From contig CM032660.1 in assembly GCA_019095985.1 (NCBI GenBank), forward strand, positions 22,679,800 to 22,743,799: a stretch of 64,000 nt of DNA. Direction: 5' to 3'. The translations under genes and the position numbers were made by a program. Position 1 is the stretch's first letter. The number at the start of each line of letters is the position of its first letter. Positions 37,888 through 48,331 of the stretch are shown piece after piece. The notes under the pieces were generated by a model. The model was given only the letters and a program-made list of their open reading frames with translations. It was not told where the DNA came from and made no database searches. This stretch comes from Streblospio benedicti. Taxonomy: Eukaryota; Annelida; Polychaeta; Spionida; Spionidae.

Positions 37888-37985
37888 AACATCAAGTGAT
37901 CCTCAACAAGATTCGAACGGACGACCCGCGCCTCAAACCACCATCAGAACCACTTGCTGAGCAGCGGCATCTGGTGAACAAAGAC
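37888..37985 (-). repeat. tRNA-derived SINE head
   Basis: On the minus strand, CCGTTCGAATCTT (plus 37908-37920) is a near-perfect pol III B box, and TGCTCAGCAAGTGG (plus 37950-37963) is A-box-like, at tRNA spacing. The order GCTCAG...GGTCGTCCGTTCGAATC is typical of tRNA-headed SINEs in marine invertebrates. It lies directly upstream of the exon at 38029 and accounts for the open frame that seems to extend that exon upstream. Confidence 0.55.
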
Positions 37986-38028
37986 CACTTTTATGTAAAG
38001 CAACAAGTTGCTTTTCCATTCTCCCTAG

Positions 38029-38212
38029 GTAACAGAGGAATATCAGACATCGAAATGAATCTGTACGATGACTATGTCGACGTGGGCGGCGTGCCCGACG
38101 CGCACTCCGGCTACACCAACTTCTCGAGCCTGGCCGCCTTCAACCTGTCCGCAGACGACTACCGGGACGCCAACGATAGCACGACCCTGGAGCACGACTA
38201 CACGTGGGAGTG
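38029..38212 (+). CDS. First coding exon of a host gene, probably a membrane receptor
   Basis: A pyrimidine tract ending CTCCCTAG (38021-38028) is a good splice acceptor, and TG|GTACGT at 38211-38216 is a good donor. ATG at 38055 opens 52 codons plus two bases. The peptide starts MNLYDDYVDVGG and ends TLEHDYTWEW. It is acidic, has several Asp-Tyr pairs and three N-glycosylation sequons (NFS, NLS, NDS) and no hydrophobic signal. Such short glycosylated, tyrosine-rich tails are typical of class A peptide GPCR N-termini; no transmembrane part is visible, so that identity is inference. The exon is about 65% GC, far above its surroundings, and prefers C/G at third positions, which supports real coding. 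The next exon is not found; a 17.6-kb element follows about 600 bp downstream. Confidence 0.5.
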
Positions 38213-38329
38213 GTACGTCACGCACACGACATTCTGCTACTGTGTCAGTAAACGTAAACACACAATTTTACAATCTGTTCACATCACCGACTATATGTTT
38301 ACATGTATTTATGCCAATCAGACTATATA

Positions 38330-38800
38330 ACTATGACTTTGATTTTGGTTTACAATGTATTTACATGCCTTTGTGTACATTTACCAATGTACTTATAAGC
38401 TATTGACTATGAGTTTTTTGTAGGTGCATGTTGTTACGTGACTTTGTCTACATTTTCCTTTCTTGTAAAATTGACTTTATCAAACGCAACTGCATCAATG
38501 GGCTTTGAGAAAATGAAAAATCAACGTTTAAACTCTTTTCAAAGCCCATAGATGCAGTTGCCTGTGACTTTGCCAACGTTTTACATCATAGATCACATGT
38601 TTCACAACATATACTATATGGTTACCTGACTCTGTTTATGATTGCTCGGTACGTACATAGTGTTACATGACTGACTGTTACATGATTTTGACTACATATT
38701 ACATTTTAGTTACATGAATTTGGCACGCCACTCGTGCAAATTTTCATGTGACTTTGACTGCATATTACTGTGCAGCTACATAACATTTGAAACAGTTTAT
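38330..38800. repeat. Diverged minisatellite and small hairpin
   Basis: Words of the type GTTACATGACTTTGACTACA recur irregularly at about 38330-38450 and 38570-38770. Between them, 38487-38513 and 38536-38560 form an imperfect hairpin (CAACTGCATCAATGGGCTTT against its complement). This fills the intron between the exon and the large element. Confidence 0.6.
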
Positions 38801-38813
38801 AATCAGTTATTAA

Positions 38814-40160
38814 GGGGCTATAGGATTAACTCATTAACATTCCAAAGAAATTCCGGGGCGGCGGCGGGCGGGGCGGCGGCGGGGGGTCGGCGGCGGCGGC
38901 GGCGGGAAGGGGGGCGACGGCGGGGATCGGAGGGAGGCTAGGCGGGATAGGAAGGCGGGTCTCGACGGGGGGATCGGGGGAAGGGGGGGGAAGGGGGGGG
39001 GGGGGGGGCGGACGGGACGGGCGGGGGCGGACGGGAAGGCCGGGGGAAGACGGACGGGAAGGCGGGAGGCGGGCGGAAGAGGGGGGAAGACGGGGGGCGG
39101 GGGGACGCCGGGGACGGGACTGTAAGACGGGAAGGCGGCCGGGGGTCGCCTTTGTAAGACGGTGAGGAAGGTATCGACTGGGGTCGTAAGACGGGGGGGT
39201 CGAAGACGGTGGCGCCGCCGGGGGCGCGCGGAAGGGAAGCGGCCGGGGATCGCCTGCAAGACGGGAAGGCGTCGACCGGACGCCCCGGGATCGCCTCGTA
39301 AGACGGCGGGGGAAGGCGGCCGGGGATCGCCGCGTAAGAGACGGGGGGAAGGCGGCCGGGCGCGAGTGTAAGACGGGTGGGAAGGCGGTGTCGCCCCTGG
39401 GGGATCGCGGGGGAGCGGTGATAAACCCGGTCGGAGCACCCGACGGTACCGTGCTCGATAAACCCCCGATCGCCGGAGCGCCCGGAGCGCCCGATGGTAC
39501 CGTGCTCGATAAAGCCCCGGGATCGCCGGAGCACGCCCGACGGTACCGTGCTCGATAAAGCCCCCGGATCGCCGGAGCACGCCCGACGGTACCGTGCTCG
39601 ATAAAGCCCCCGGGACCGTCACATCGCCGGAGCCCGCCGTCGCCGGAGCACCGGATCGGGCCCGACCGCGAGCGGTGCTATACGTGAGAAGCAGACCACC
39701 ACCCGCCCCGCCACCGACACCTGGACCTATACGTAAAAAGCCATTAATCACACGACACGCCGAGACCCGCCAGACGGTACCGTGCTCGATAAAGCCCGGG
39801 ACCGTCACATCGCTACGCCAGCCCCGGGCGTCGCCGGAGCGCCGGATCGGTAGCCCCGACACGCCGAGCGGTGCTATACGCAGAAGCAGACCACCACCCG
39901 CCCGCCACCGACACCTGGACCTATACGTAAAGCCATTAATCACACGACACGCGCCGACCCGCCAGCTGATGAGCCCCGGAGTTATACGTAAAAAGCCATA
40001 AATCACACCTGTTGAGTCGCTAGCGCGACATGCGTAAAAAGCCATTAATCACGCGTCGACCGCTCACCGACGGCTGGAGCTATACGTAAAAACCCATAAA
40101 TCACGTCCCCGAGATCGTCCGACACACGTAGAAGCCATTAATCACACGCCCGAAGCGGGT
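38814..40160. repeat. Left GC-rich inverted arm
   Basis: Layers from outside in: a 40-bp unique end; a GGC-rich tract with almost no A/T to about 39110; tandem GTAAGACGGGAAGGCGGCC-type units (39110-39400); tandem units containing CGGTACCGTGCTCGATAAA (39430-39610); then units containing AGCCATTAATCAC (39739-40145). The same layers occur inverted at the right end. A 403-codon minus-strand frame across it is P/R/G-rich and repeat-derived, so it is not called a gene. Confidence 0.85.
39739..40145 (-). promoter_or_regulatory. Iterated AGCCATTAATCAC motif array, left arm
   Basis: Six copies, some with one or two changes, start near 39739, 39931, 39994, 40040, 40091 and 40133. They usually follow ACGTAAAAA and, in some units, CACCTGGACCTAT. 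The same composite lies upstream of the PC4-like gene next to a TATA box, so these may be binding sites or duplicated promoter modules. Function is inferred from position and repetition only. Confidence 0.5.
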
Positions 40161-40329
40161 GGTGTCCCGCATTTAATAGCCCGATAATCCCTACGAAACG
40201 AGAGAAGCTAGAACAATATTGCACTATATCGCAGTTCAAGGAAGAAATAGTCGCTTCTTATTAATTGATTTTAAACTATAAGCATTCGCATTTTATTTCA
40301 AAATAACAACGCAAGTCCTTCCAGTTTAG

Positions 40330-40705
40330 AAACAATTAATAAGAAGTAAGTGCGGTCGTTATGAAAAAAAGTATTTTCATTTACAGATCGGGTTACAATC
40401 ACAACAAATTTCTCGAATAGCTTTCATATCAGTTGATTGTAAAAGCGAGAAAGTAAAAAAAAAGTTTGAAAGTAGATATATATTAAGGCTAAAGTGAAGC
40501 GGTGATACGTGTATTTGTAAAATAAGTGTCGATTTATGTTCAATATTTATATAGATTTGCGGATGACAAAATAATTACCATCCAATTTCAACATGATGCA
40601 GTTGTTGTTAGAATTTCATTCAATATTTGCGCGAGTGAAATATGGCTACACGGGCACACTTCCTCGTATTGATATAATGTCTACTGTTTCCGCCTTTCAT
40701 TCAAA
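40330..40705 (+). repeat. Internal repeat E, copy 1
   Basis: About 370 bp similar in direct orientation to 49003-49372: AATAAGAAGT, GTTATGAAAAAAA, TTTCATATCAGTTGATTGTA, CTTCCTCG. A shorter inverted copy of its first part lies at 54595-54720. No coding capacity. Confidence 0.75.
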
Positions 40706-40847
40706 CACCTCGACGTAATTTTGGCTAAACAAAATAAACTTTAAGCAAATGAAGTAATATTCATTTTTACTGTGAAGAAATATCGTCTTCAATGAATAGA
40801 GAGAATATAGTTTAAATCGCTTCCAACAGAGTATTTTTTTTTTTTAG

Positions 40848-41153
40848 CAACGAGTTGGTCGTCAGCTTGACAAAGGAAGACATTCGCGCGTTGTACAGAT
40901 TTGTATGGATATGGTCTGAAGACCGACGTATTTCACGCATAACATAGACGATTTCAAAATTATAACTCCAGAGTGCTTTCGCTTTAAACCAGAAATTCCA
41001 GAACAATTTGAAAATAAAGAACGTATTACTACGGACGGCTTAAACATTGTTAGAACTATATCTACGACCCCGATGTCTAGTTACTTGATAAAAGAATCGT
41101 CAGAACGTTTTTCCAGCAGTGAGACATCGATATACCTACCCTATCTTCAGTAA
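40848..41153 (+). other. Open stretch with coding-like composition inside the element
   Basis: After a T run ending in TTTTAG (40832-40847), which resembles a splice acceptor, there are two overlapping plus-strand open stretches. One includes SLTKEDIRALYRFVW; the other (40920-41153, 77 codons) includes ITPECFRFKPEIPEQF and ends at a stop. They are not repeated elsewhere in the element. No family is recognised, and it may simply be chance open sequence. Confidence 0.25.
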
Positions 41154-41283
41154 AATTTAAATCGATAAAATTTGATAAATATTTCAGTTATATGGCGGGG
41201 ACCAGGTTTAGGCAGGTTTAGGCCCCGGGGGGGGGGTTAAAAAAATAAAAAAAAAAAATACTCGCCGAGGAGGGGAGGGGGTA

Positions 41284-41402
41284 TATTTTATTAGAAATCT
41301 CTGGGGGACACCGTCAAGTCTTTTAGAATAAGAAAACGTTTTATATTTATTAGAAATATCTGGGGGACATCGTTAAGTCTTTTAGAATAAGAAAACGTTT
41401 TA
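41284..41402. repeat. Two-unit tandem repeat, 59-bp period
   Basis: TATTAGAAAT-TCTGGGGGACA...GAATAAGAAAACGTTT occurs twice in tandem, and related words (TCTATAAAAAG, TTTCCAGAATCTC) continue to about 41610. Confidence 0.8.
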
Positions 41403-41469
41403 TATACGTTTTCCAGAATCTCTATAAAAAGTCACATCTTTACAAGGGAGACATCGTTATTAGAAAGAA

Positions 41470-43130
41470 AAGAATGAGAAAACGCGCCTTTATATTTATT
41501 AGAATTTCTATACAAAGCGCGAACTTAACAAAAAAAAAAAAATCTACGTTTCCAGAATCTCTATAAAAAGCGCAAACTTAACGAAAAAATCTACGTTTCC
41601 AGAATCTCTCTCACTTGACTCACGCAGCTGCCAGTCGCTTAAGCTAATAGACCACTTTTACTCATTCCAGCGACACGCGCCGCCGAACATCATCACAGAA
41701 AAAATTGAGAGAGAGACACGCAGCCGACAACCTTTTTATTTTCGCTTTTTCGTAAAGGAAAGCGAAGCAAATATTTTCTTCTAAAACTCTCGCTGCGTAC
41801 CGCCTCGCCGAGCTTATCATTACATCAAGCGATTTTTTTTATCTATATACATTCTCGTTTTACAGAATTTCGTCTTTATATCGCAACACCGTCCGTTATA
41901 CGACGACGTTTAAACACGATCTTATTTTTTTTTTCGAATAACGGCGTAAGTTTTGTAATTTAAAATCGGTTAATAAAAAAACGACTTCCCTCGCAGGGGT
42001 CGAACGCGGCTAGGGTAAAAATGTCGTTTAAAAAAAAAACTATCATAACGTTCCCCCCCTTTAACCCGGTCTGAGAGAGAGAGACCCAGCCTTTTCTTCA
42101 AAGCCTCGGGGGGGTGGGCGGTAAATCACCGTTTAAATATCGATACGGATTATAGCTTTAAACTTCACGCTCTTTTGCGTTATATACAGAACGTCTTTTT
42201 TTCGCACTTTTTATTCGTAGTTAATATATATATATATACACCATCTTTAAAAAAAAAACTTCACACGTTCAGTAATATATATATCATTTTACAAGGGGGA
42301 CATCGTTATTAAAAAAAAGAATGAGAAAAAAACACCTTTATAATCTTTATAAAGGGGAACTTAAAAAAAAAAATCTATCGTTTCCAGAATCTCTATAAGC
42401 TGACAGCCTCTTTTTAATTTCTTTTTAAAGGAAAGGAAAAAAAAGAATCTCTATACAAAAACAGCACTCCTTAACTTAATTCCATCAAAAATCTATACAT
42501 TCTCGTTTTACAGAATCATTCTCGCGTCTTTATATTGCTGACAGCCTTATACGGCGTTTAAACCGATCTTATTTTTTTCGAAATAACGGGGTAAGATTTG
42601 TAATTTAAAATCGGTTAATAAAAACGACTTCCCGCGCAGGCGCCGAACGCGGCTAGGGTAAAATGTCGTTTTTAAAAAACTATATCATAACGTTCCCCTT
42701 TAACCCGGTCTGAGAGAGAGCCGACGTCTTTTTTCAAAACCTCGGGGGGGTTGAGGCGGTAAACCCCCGTTTAAATATCGATACGGATTATAGCGCGGGA
42801 GCCGTAACTCCAGCACCTCAAATACTTTTTAACAATCAATTCTAAGGTAGGTACAACCATCAAGAATTAACCTATAATTTCATCAAGCGATTTTTTTAAT
42901 CTATACATTCTTGCTTACAAAATTTCGTTTTTTATACCCAAATACCGTACCGTTATATGACGTTTAAACCTCGGTTTTATTTTCGAAATAACGAGGTAAG
43001 TTTTGTAATTTAGAATCGGTTAATAAAAAAAAACGACTACCTCGCAGGTGAGAACAGCAATAGGGTAAGATGTCGTTTTAAAAAACTATTTCATAACGTT
43101 CGCCTTTAAATTCAAACTAATAAAATATGC
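41470..43130 (+). repeat. Array of internal repeat F, left side
   Basis: Three diverged copies at about 41823-42165, 42484-42790 and 42880-43130 share TACATTCTCGTTTTACAGAA, GTTTTGTAATTTAAAATCGG, ACGACTTCC-CGCAGG and CGGTCTGAGAGAGAG. No coding frame survives in all copies. The copies and the preceding 41470-41820 segment reappear inverted on the right side of the element. Confidence 0.75.
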
Positions 43131-43479
43131 GGATTAAAAAAAAACCGTCACGTAGTTAATTAGACTCAAATTCTGGACGTGATACAATAATGCGTATTAT
43201 AGACAGCTGCACAATTATGCCTGTCTTCAAAATATTAAGGAGAAACCTCCCAAATGTAGTTATTTGACTAATTCAAAACTAATTCTTTAATAACTGCATG
43301 CTAGCTTAATAAACCGTGTGCAAGAAAACTCGCGTCTTATATACTTTGTTACAAAAGCTCGCCACGCCTCACAAGACCTCCTCCCTACCGAGATTATTTA
43401 ACGAGCACCCCTTAGTAAATGTCGGAAACGCTGGTATTACCCCACCGTATAAAAAAAATGATATTTAAACCGATGTAGA

Positions 43480-43670
43480 TTTAAAGAACACAACGCACGC
43501 GTATTATCAACAGAGGTTGATCGCCGCTGTCTTCAAAATTTGATTAGCAGTTGTCCGACTTATTCATTAAATTAAGAATTGCGGTCAAGTCTATAAATTA
43601 AGAATCATCAATAGTTCATTGAGTAATTCATTAAATTAAGAATTGCGACCAATTCGTTAAATTAAGAATT
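43480..43670. repeat. AT-rich repeat with ATTAAATTAAGAATT units
   Basis: Four copies of a word close to TTCATTAAATTAAGAATT within 110 bp. The inverse order occurs at 53033-53140 on the right side. Confidence 0.7.
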
Positions 43671-44039
43671 ATGTCATTTCGTTATATTGTAACAGTGCGA
43701 TCTGAATATATCGCAATAAAAATGACGTATCTCGGTTTTTTTCAGGCCAAAACACGGTTAATAAATACGACAAATATGCCGTCATCGAGTGACCAGTACC
43801 ATTTTTTCTCGCCGTCTAAGACAGATAAATGTTCACACGAAACCGTTCATCACGAGCGGGTATTGATGTATAAGTTTTAAGGACCGTTCCAACGGAAGAT
43901 TGGTAGACTGATTTTTTTTTTTGCGCCCTGGACCGGCTAAGGTTTAAAAAAAACAAAAGAATAGCGATTTTAAAGACAACGGGTTTATATCTACACAACC
44001 CGTAACGACAGAAAATGTTTTACAGTTTCCTCGCGCGAG

Positions 44040-45330
44040 AACGTTGTGATTCGGAATTTTATTTTAAAGTTTTTTAAACGCCGTTTCGACGGAGGGGGGT
44101 CTACGGTGGTATAATATTTTAATTGGGCTTTCCTAGACCGCGAGGAGCGAAAAAAAGACACCATGACGAATAGGAGACGGCAGTTAAAATTGTCGGGGTT
44201 AACGGGCGGGAACGGATTTCTGACGTAAGTTTATTATAAAGAGCTTTCCCCCTCGAGAATTCACGTATTGGCCTGAAACCATCCGGTTTTAGAATCTTAC
44301 CTCTGTTAATTCTCTTCCACGAGACTGGCTGTGATTTGTCGCGGCCGGGCGCGGGCGGAGGAAGGGGTGGATGCCTAGACCTGTGAGAGGAACTTTTATC
44401 ACAAACTCCACAGGCCTAAGGTTTTTCAGACCCCACCCCAAGTCACGGCGTGGACGCCGTGGCGACACCGAAAAAATATCAAACCGTTATTTATACGGTA
44501 GAACAAATAACTAATCAAAAAAAAAAAAAAATTTGGGTATTCTCATTACAAAATGTACAGGCTCTTCTACTTGTTGGTAAAATATGGAAAAATCGGCGTA
44601 CATTGCCACCGTACACATTTAGACAGAATAAATGCGATTGCAACTTATCGTGACTAGTTCACGCTAAGGGCAAAACGAAATTGTAAATATTACAGCGCGC
44701 TACCGAATTGGTGAATGCCTAATCGGCTATCTCAATTTTGACACTTTACGTCACGTGAGGAACGTTGTGATTTTAAATTTTATTTTAAAGGTTTTAAATC
44801 GCCGTTTGGACGGTGGGCGGTCTACGATGATATAATATTTTTAACAGACCTCTCTGGGACCGTGAGACGCAGGAAAGACGTCGAGTTATGGTCTGAGGCG
44901 GTCGTCAAAACGTCAGGGTTAACGAACGAGAACAAATTTCTGGCGTAAGTTTATTATAAAGAGGTTTCCCTCTTCGAGAAAACTGCGCACCCTAAAACTG
45001 TTTGGTCAAACCATTCGGTTTTAGAATCTTACCTCTTACCTCTTGCCTCTTTTGTCCCAAGTTTCATTTCTTAACTTTGGGATTATTTTGGCGAGCCGTC
45101 CCGGCATTTCACTCGGGCAGGCGCGGGAGGAGGAAGGGGTGGGGGCACCAGGCCTCCACCCCAAGTCACGGCGTGTGCGCCGTGGCGACACCGAAAAATA
45201 TTGAACCGTAAATCAGGGGAACTCTCCTACCATTTTATGTATATAAAAAGACCATCGTTGAGAAAAATAGGGGTAAAAGGAAAAGAGACGTGTAGAAAGA
45301 GCTCCGGTATTATAAATATTATTACAAATC
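44040..45330 (+). repeat. Internal repeat G, two tandem copies
   Basis: About 44040-44480 and 44755-45330 share AACGTTGTGATT, TAAGTTTATTATAAAGAG, CCATTCGGTTTTAGAATCTTA-like sequence and a small palindrome CACGGCGTGGACGCCGTG (44445-44462). A third copy, in the same orientation, lies at 54715-55145. TATAAAGAG could act as a TATA-type signal, but no gene follows closely. Confidence 0.75.
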
Positions 45331-45519
45331 AACTTTTTTCTCTCTAATAGCCTCGTCCCCCGCAGCAGCGGGCGGCACCAGAACGTGAGAGCGTGTCAAT
45401 AAATCACACGCGTCAAAAGACTAAACGCTAGCATAAAAGGCTGGCGTGCTAGCCCCCTCTAGTGTCATTCGCTGGCTCACGCACTGAGGACACGCTTTTT
45501 ATAACAGGAGTAGGAAGTC

Positions 45520-45995
45520 GCCACGGAAAAAAAAAAAAAAAAAAAAAAAATGGATCAGCACTCTAGGTGAGGCTTGTTACGTTATCCATCTTAACTATTA
45601 GACCGTATTCGACGTTGTAATTTAAAGGACGAAAAAACTATAAAATATATTAAAAAAAAAAAAAAAAAAATTCGATCGCACTCTAGGTTCTGGGAGGTCT
45701 AGAATAGGTTAAAGGTCTCGGTAGAATACGTTTATAACATTGATTTTTTTTAAGATGAATGATCATTTAACGACCCATTGATTGTTTGATCCAGGAGCGG
45801 ATAATTAGTATACAAAGGGACCCCAACGATTTAAAGACTTCCAGACACGCTGGCGATGGTGTTATGACGGAGAGGAAAAAAAAAACTGTCCAGATGAAAA
45901 TCCCCAGAAATTCTTAGAAGCCATAACGCAGCCTAACCAGAGCTAAAAATTTACAATTTCCCCTTCTTTCGTGATATATTTAAAGACTACCCGAC

Positions 45996-46030
<35 letters not shown>

Positions 46031-46121
46031 CCCGAGAGAGAAAAGAGAGCGTTTTAAAAGATGTGTTAGAAGCGTCGACGGCGATCTCTCTATATTTTTT
46101 TTTTTCGACGGACGAGAAATC

Positions 46122-46178
<57 letters not shown>

Positions 46179-46231
46179 TTTCACACGACGTGGACGGTTG
46201 ACTTTGAGATTTTTTTTACGTATTCTTCAGA
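45520..46231 (+). promoter_or_regulatory. Upstream region of the Kelch gene
   Basis: Contains A runs at 45527-45550 and 45652-45670, a 30-base T run at about 46000-46030, and a CT microsatellite of about 28 units at 46122-46177. The final bases ACGTATTCTTCAG (46218-46230) form a splice-acceptor-like signal one base before the Kelch ATG, suggesting a 5' intron or an acceptor-driven start. No clear TATA box was found. Confidence 0.4.
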
Positions 46232-47932
46232 ATGGATGATAAATCCCCCCACGACGCCTTATCCATCAACCACCTAACTCACACCACCGACCTGTGCCAG
46301 AAATTCTACATCAACCGCCAGAACTCGGAGTTTACAGACTTTGAAATCGTGGTGGAGGGGGCTTCACTCCCGTGTCACAGGATGGTATTGGCGGCTGGGA
46401 GCACCTATTTCGAAGGAGTGCTGAGTAACGATATGATCGAACGTCGGCGTGGTACCGTCGTCTTGGAGGGGGTAACTTGCCACGCAATGCGACTCGTTCT
46501 GGACTACATATATACTGGCCAATTAACCGTCGAATATGATCATATAGCCGACGTTATCCACGCCGCCGATTACCTGCAGATACCGGGTATCAAGGACCGG
46601 TGCGAACGCTACGTGGCTGGCGAGATTAATCCTAATAATTGTTTAGGGTGGCTTCGAGTTGGAACCTTGTATAATTTAGGGTTTTTAGTAGAACAAGCCA
46701 GAGAAATGATTCGCGAGTCGACTCATCGGGTCGTAGAATCCCCAGAATTCGCGCGCCTTTCGTTAGCCGAAATTTTAGATTATTTCTCCCACGAGAGTTT
46801 TAAAGTAAGAAACGAGAACCTCCTACTCCAAGCGTGCGTTGACTGGATTAGACACGACAAAGAGAACAGGTTGAAGAAAGCCGGCGATTTGCTGAAGTGT
46901 ACAAACCCGGCGAGGTGCTCCGACGAGTTCCTAAAACACCTGACCGAGGAAAACGCCGATATCTTTAGCGACAGCGTACGCCAAATTATCGGTAACGCCA
47001 TGTTCGAAAGAAGTATACGTGAAGATAGTTCGCGCGCGGGCGAAAGTAATCGTGTCATTCTTATCGGCGGGTGTTCCAATCACGGCGGTATCCGTAAGCG
47101 TTTTAAACCCAGAATATGCGGCAATAGACACCTGTGGACGAAGCTGACCCCTCCACCGAAGTACATGATATACGCAGGCGTCTGCGCCGTTGACGACTGT
47201 CTTCTCTTAACCGGAGGAGTAGATGACGCAGGGGCCGATTCGAGGGAGTCTTATTTATACAGGATCAAGTACGACGCTTGGAACAGGGTGGCCGATATGC
47301 GGGGGGGAGGACGCAGCAGACACTCTTCTTTAGCGTTCGGTAAAACGGCGTACATATTCGGTGGATGTCGAGGGGAAGACACAGTTCCGGCTTTTGACGT
47401 CGATACGAATGAGTGGGTGAGCGCTAACCCTATGCCTCTACCCCCGGGTAATTCGCCCATCGCGGTCAAGAACGGTATACGAGCCTACGTCATCTCGGAC
47501 CCCTCGAGCGTCAACGGCTCGCCAGCCGACAACGATTTCTATATGCACGTATACGACGCGGTAAAAGATACTTGGTCTCGAGGACCGTCACCACCGGGGA
47601 CAGCTAACCGCGCGCACGGGGCGACCGGCGCGAGCTATAAAGACCGTATATTCCTCGTCGGCGGCGCGTCAAAAATATGTCTCGTCTACGACACGCGCGC
47701 CAGCACCTGGACCAACCTGACCCCACCACCGCTCGTTCACCGATTTGGCGCCACCGTCCTGATAGACGGAAATATCAGGATTTACGGGGGGTCGACGGCT
47801 TCTACCGATATCGCTACGCAGTACGACATTGACAGAGATCGGTGGGAAATCTTAAGCGGCGTCGTATTCGGCAAAAATGTTACCATCAGTCGAACGTCCG
47901 CCTTTCTGACGACGAGTCCCCGTCGTAATTGA
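46232..47932 (+). CDS. BTB-BACK-Kelch protein (KLHL-like), intronless
   Basis: 566 codons in one frame. Residues about 32-128 are a BTB/POZ domain (SEFTDFEIVVEGA, PCHRMVLAAGSTYFEGVLS, DYIYTGQL). About 135-236 is the BACK/3-box region (NCLGWLRVGTLYNL, NENLLLQACVDWI). About 273-545 holds five or six Kelch blades with GG doublets (LIGGC, LTGGVD, IFGGC, LVGGAS, IYGGS) and spaced W/Y residues. Proteins of this layout are usually CUL3 substrate adaptors: BTB-BACK binds cullin-3 and the Kelch propeller binds the target; the target here is unknown. Length is normal for the family and all domains look intact. The ATG is the first in frame and sits one base after an acceptor-like TTCTTCAG. Poxviruses also carry intronless BTB-Kelch genes, often near their inverted repeats; a captured host gene is equally possible. 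Confidence 0.92.
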   Translation: MDDKSPHDALSINHLTHTTDLCQKFYINRQNSEFTDFEIVVEGASLPCHRMVLAAGSTYFEGVLSNDMIERRRGTVVLEGVTCHAMRLVLDYIYTGQLTVEYDHIADVIHAADYLQIPGIKDRCERYVAGEINPNNCLGWLRVGTLYNLGFLVEQAREMIRESTHRVVESPEFARLSLAEILDYFSHESFKVRNENLLLQACVDWIRHDKENRLKKAGDLLKCTNPARCSDEFLKHLTEENADIFSDSVRQIIGNAMFERSIREDSSRAGESNRVILIGGCSNHGGIRKRFKPRICGNRHLWTKLTPPPKYMIYAGVCAVDDCLLLTGGVDDAGADSRESYLYRIKYDAWNRVADMRGGGRSRHSSLAFGKTAYIFGGCRGEDTVPAFDVDTNEWVSANPMPLPPGNSPIAVKNGIRAYVISDPSSVNGSPADNDFYMHVYDAVKDTWSRGPSPPGTANRAHGATGASYKDRIFLVGGASKICLVYDTRASTWTNLTPPPLVHRFGATVLIDGNIRIYGGSTASTDIATQYDIDRDRWEILSGVVFGKNVTISRTSAFLTTSPRRN

Positions 47933-48331
47933 GGTAAATGAAACGCGAAACGTTTTTTTTTTTTTTCAATCGTAATTTATGTCATTTTTTTTTTTTTTTT
48001 TGCGGTCGTTATTTTAGAGAGAGAAAGAGACCCCCTACGTTAATATTTGCAATCTCGCTTCGTAGACGGAGGTGTGAGTCGACACGTGTCGGTGCCCTCT
48101 CCACCGAAGCCAGGCCGGTGACGACGACGTGTCCGTCGTGGAGCGAGCTCTGGACGTCTCTACTCGGTGAAGACACGCCGCTTCCAACGCGGGTAGGGTT
48201 CTTTTAAACACTACATTTTTTCCCCGAGTCTTTTTTCATTTATTTTTTTTTTTTTAAAAAAAAATTGGCTCCGCGAAGAATAAGGTTATACTTTTTTTTA
48301 AAAAAATGTCTTTTTTTTTCATCTATTCCAG

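Noticed and set aside
37896-38054. Upstream extension of the receptor-like exon
   Set aside because: This part is a minus-strand tRNA-headed SINE followed by a splice acceptor; coding probably starts at the ATG at 38055.
38834-40045. 403-codon minus-strand open frame in the left arm
   Set aside because: It runs through GC-rich tandem repeats where stops are rare, and its product is P/R/G-rich with no domain. Kept only as a testable finding.
41990-42020. tRNA T-arm-like word (complement GTTCGACCCC) in repeat F
   Set aside because: It resembles a B box, but the arm does not pair and no A box lies at tRNA distance.
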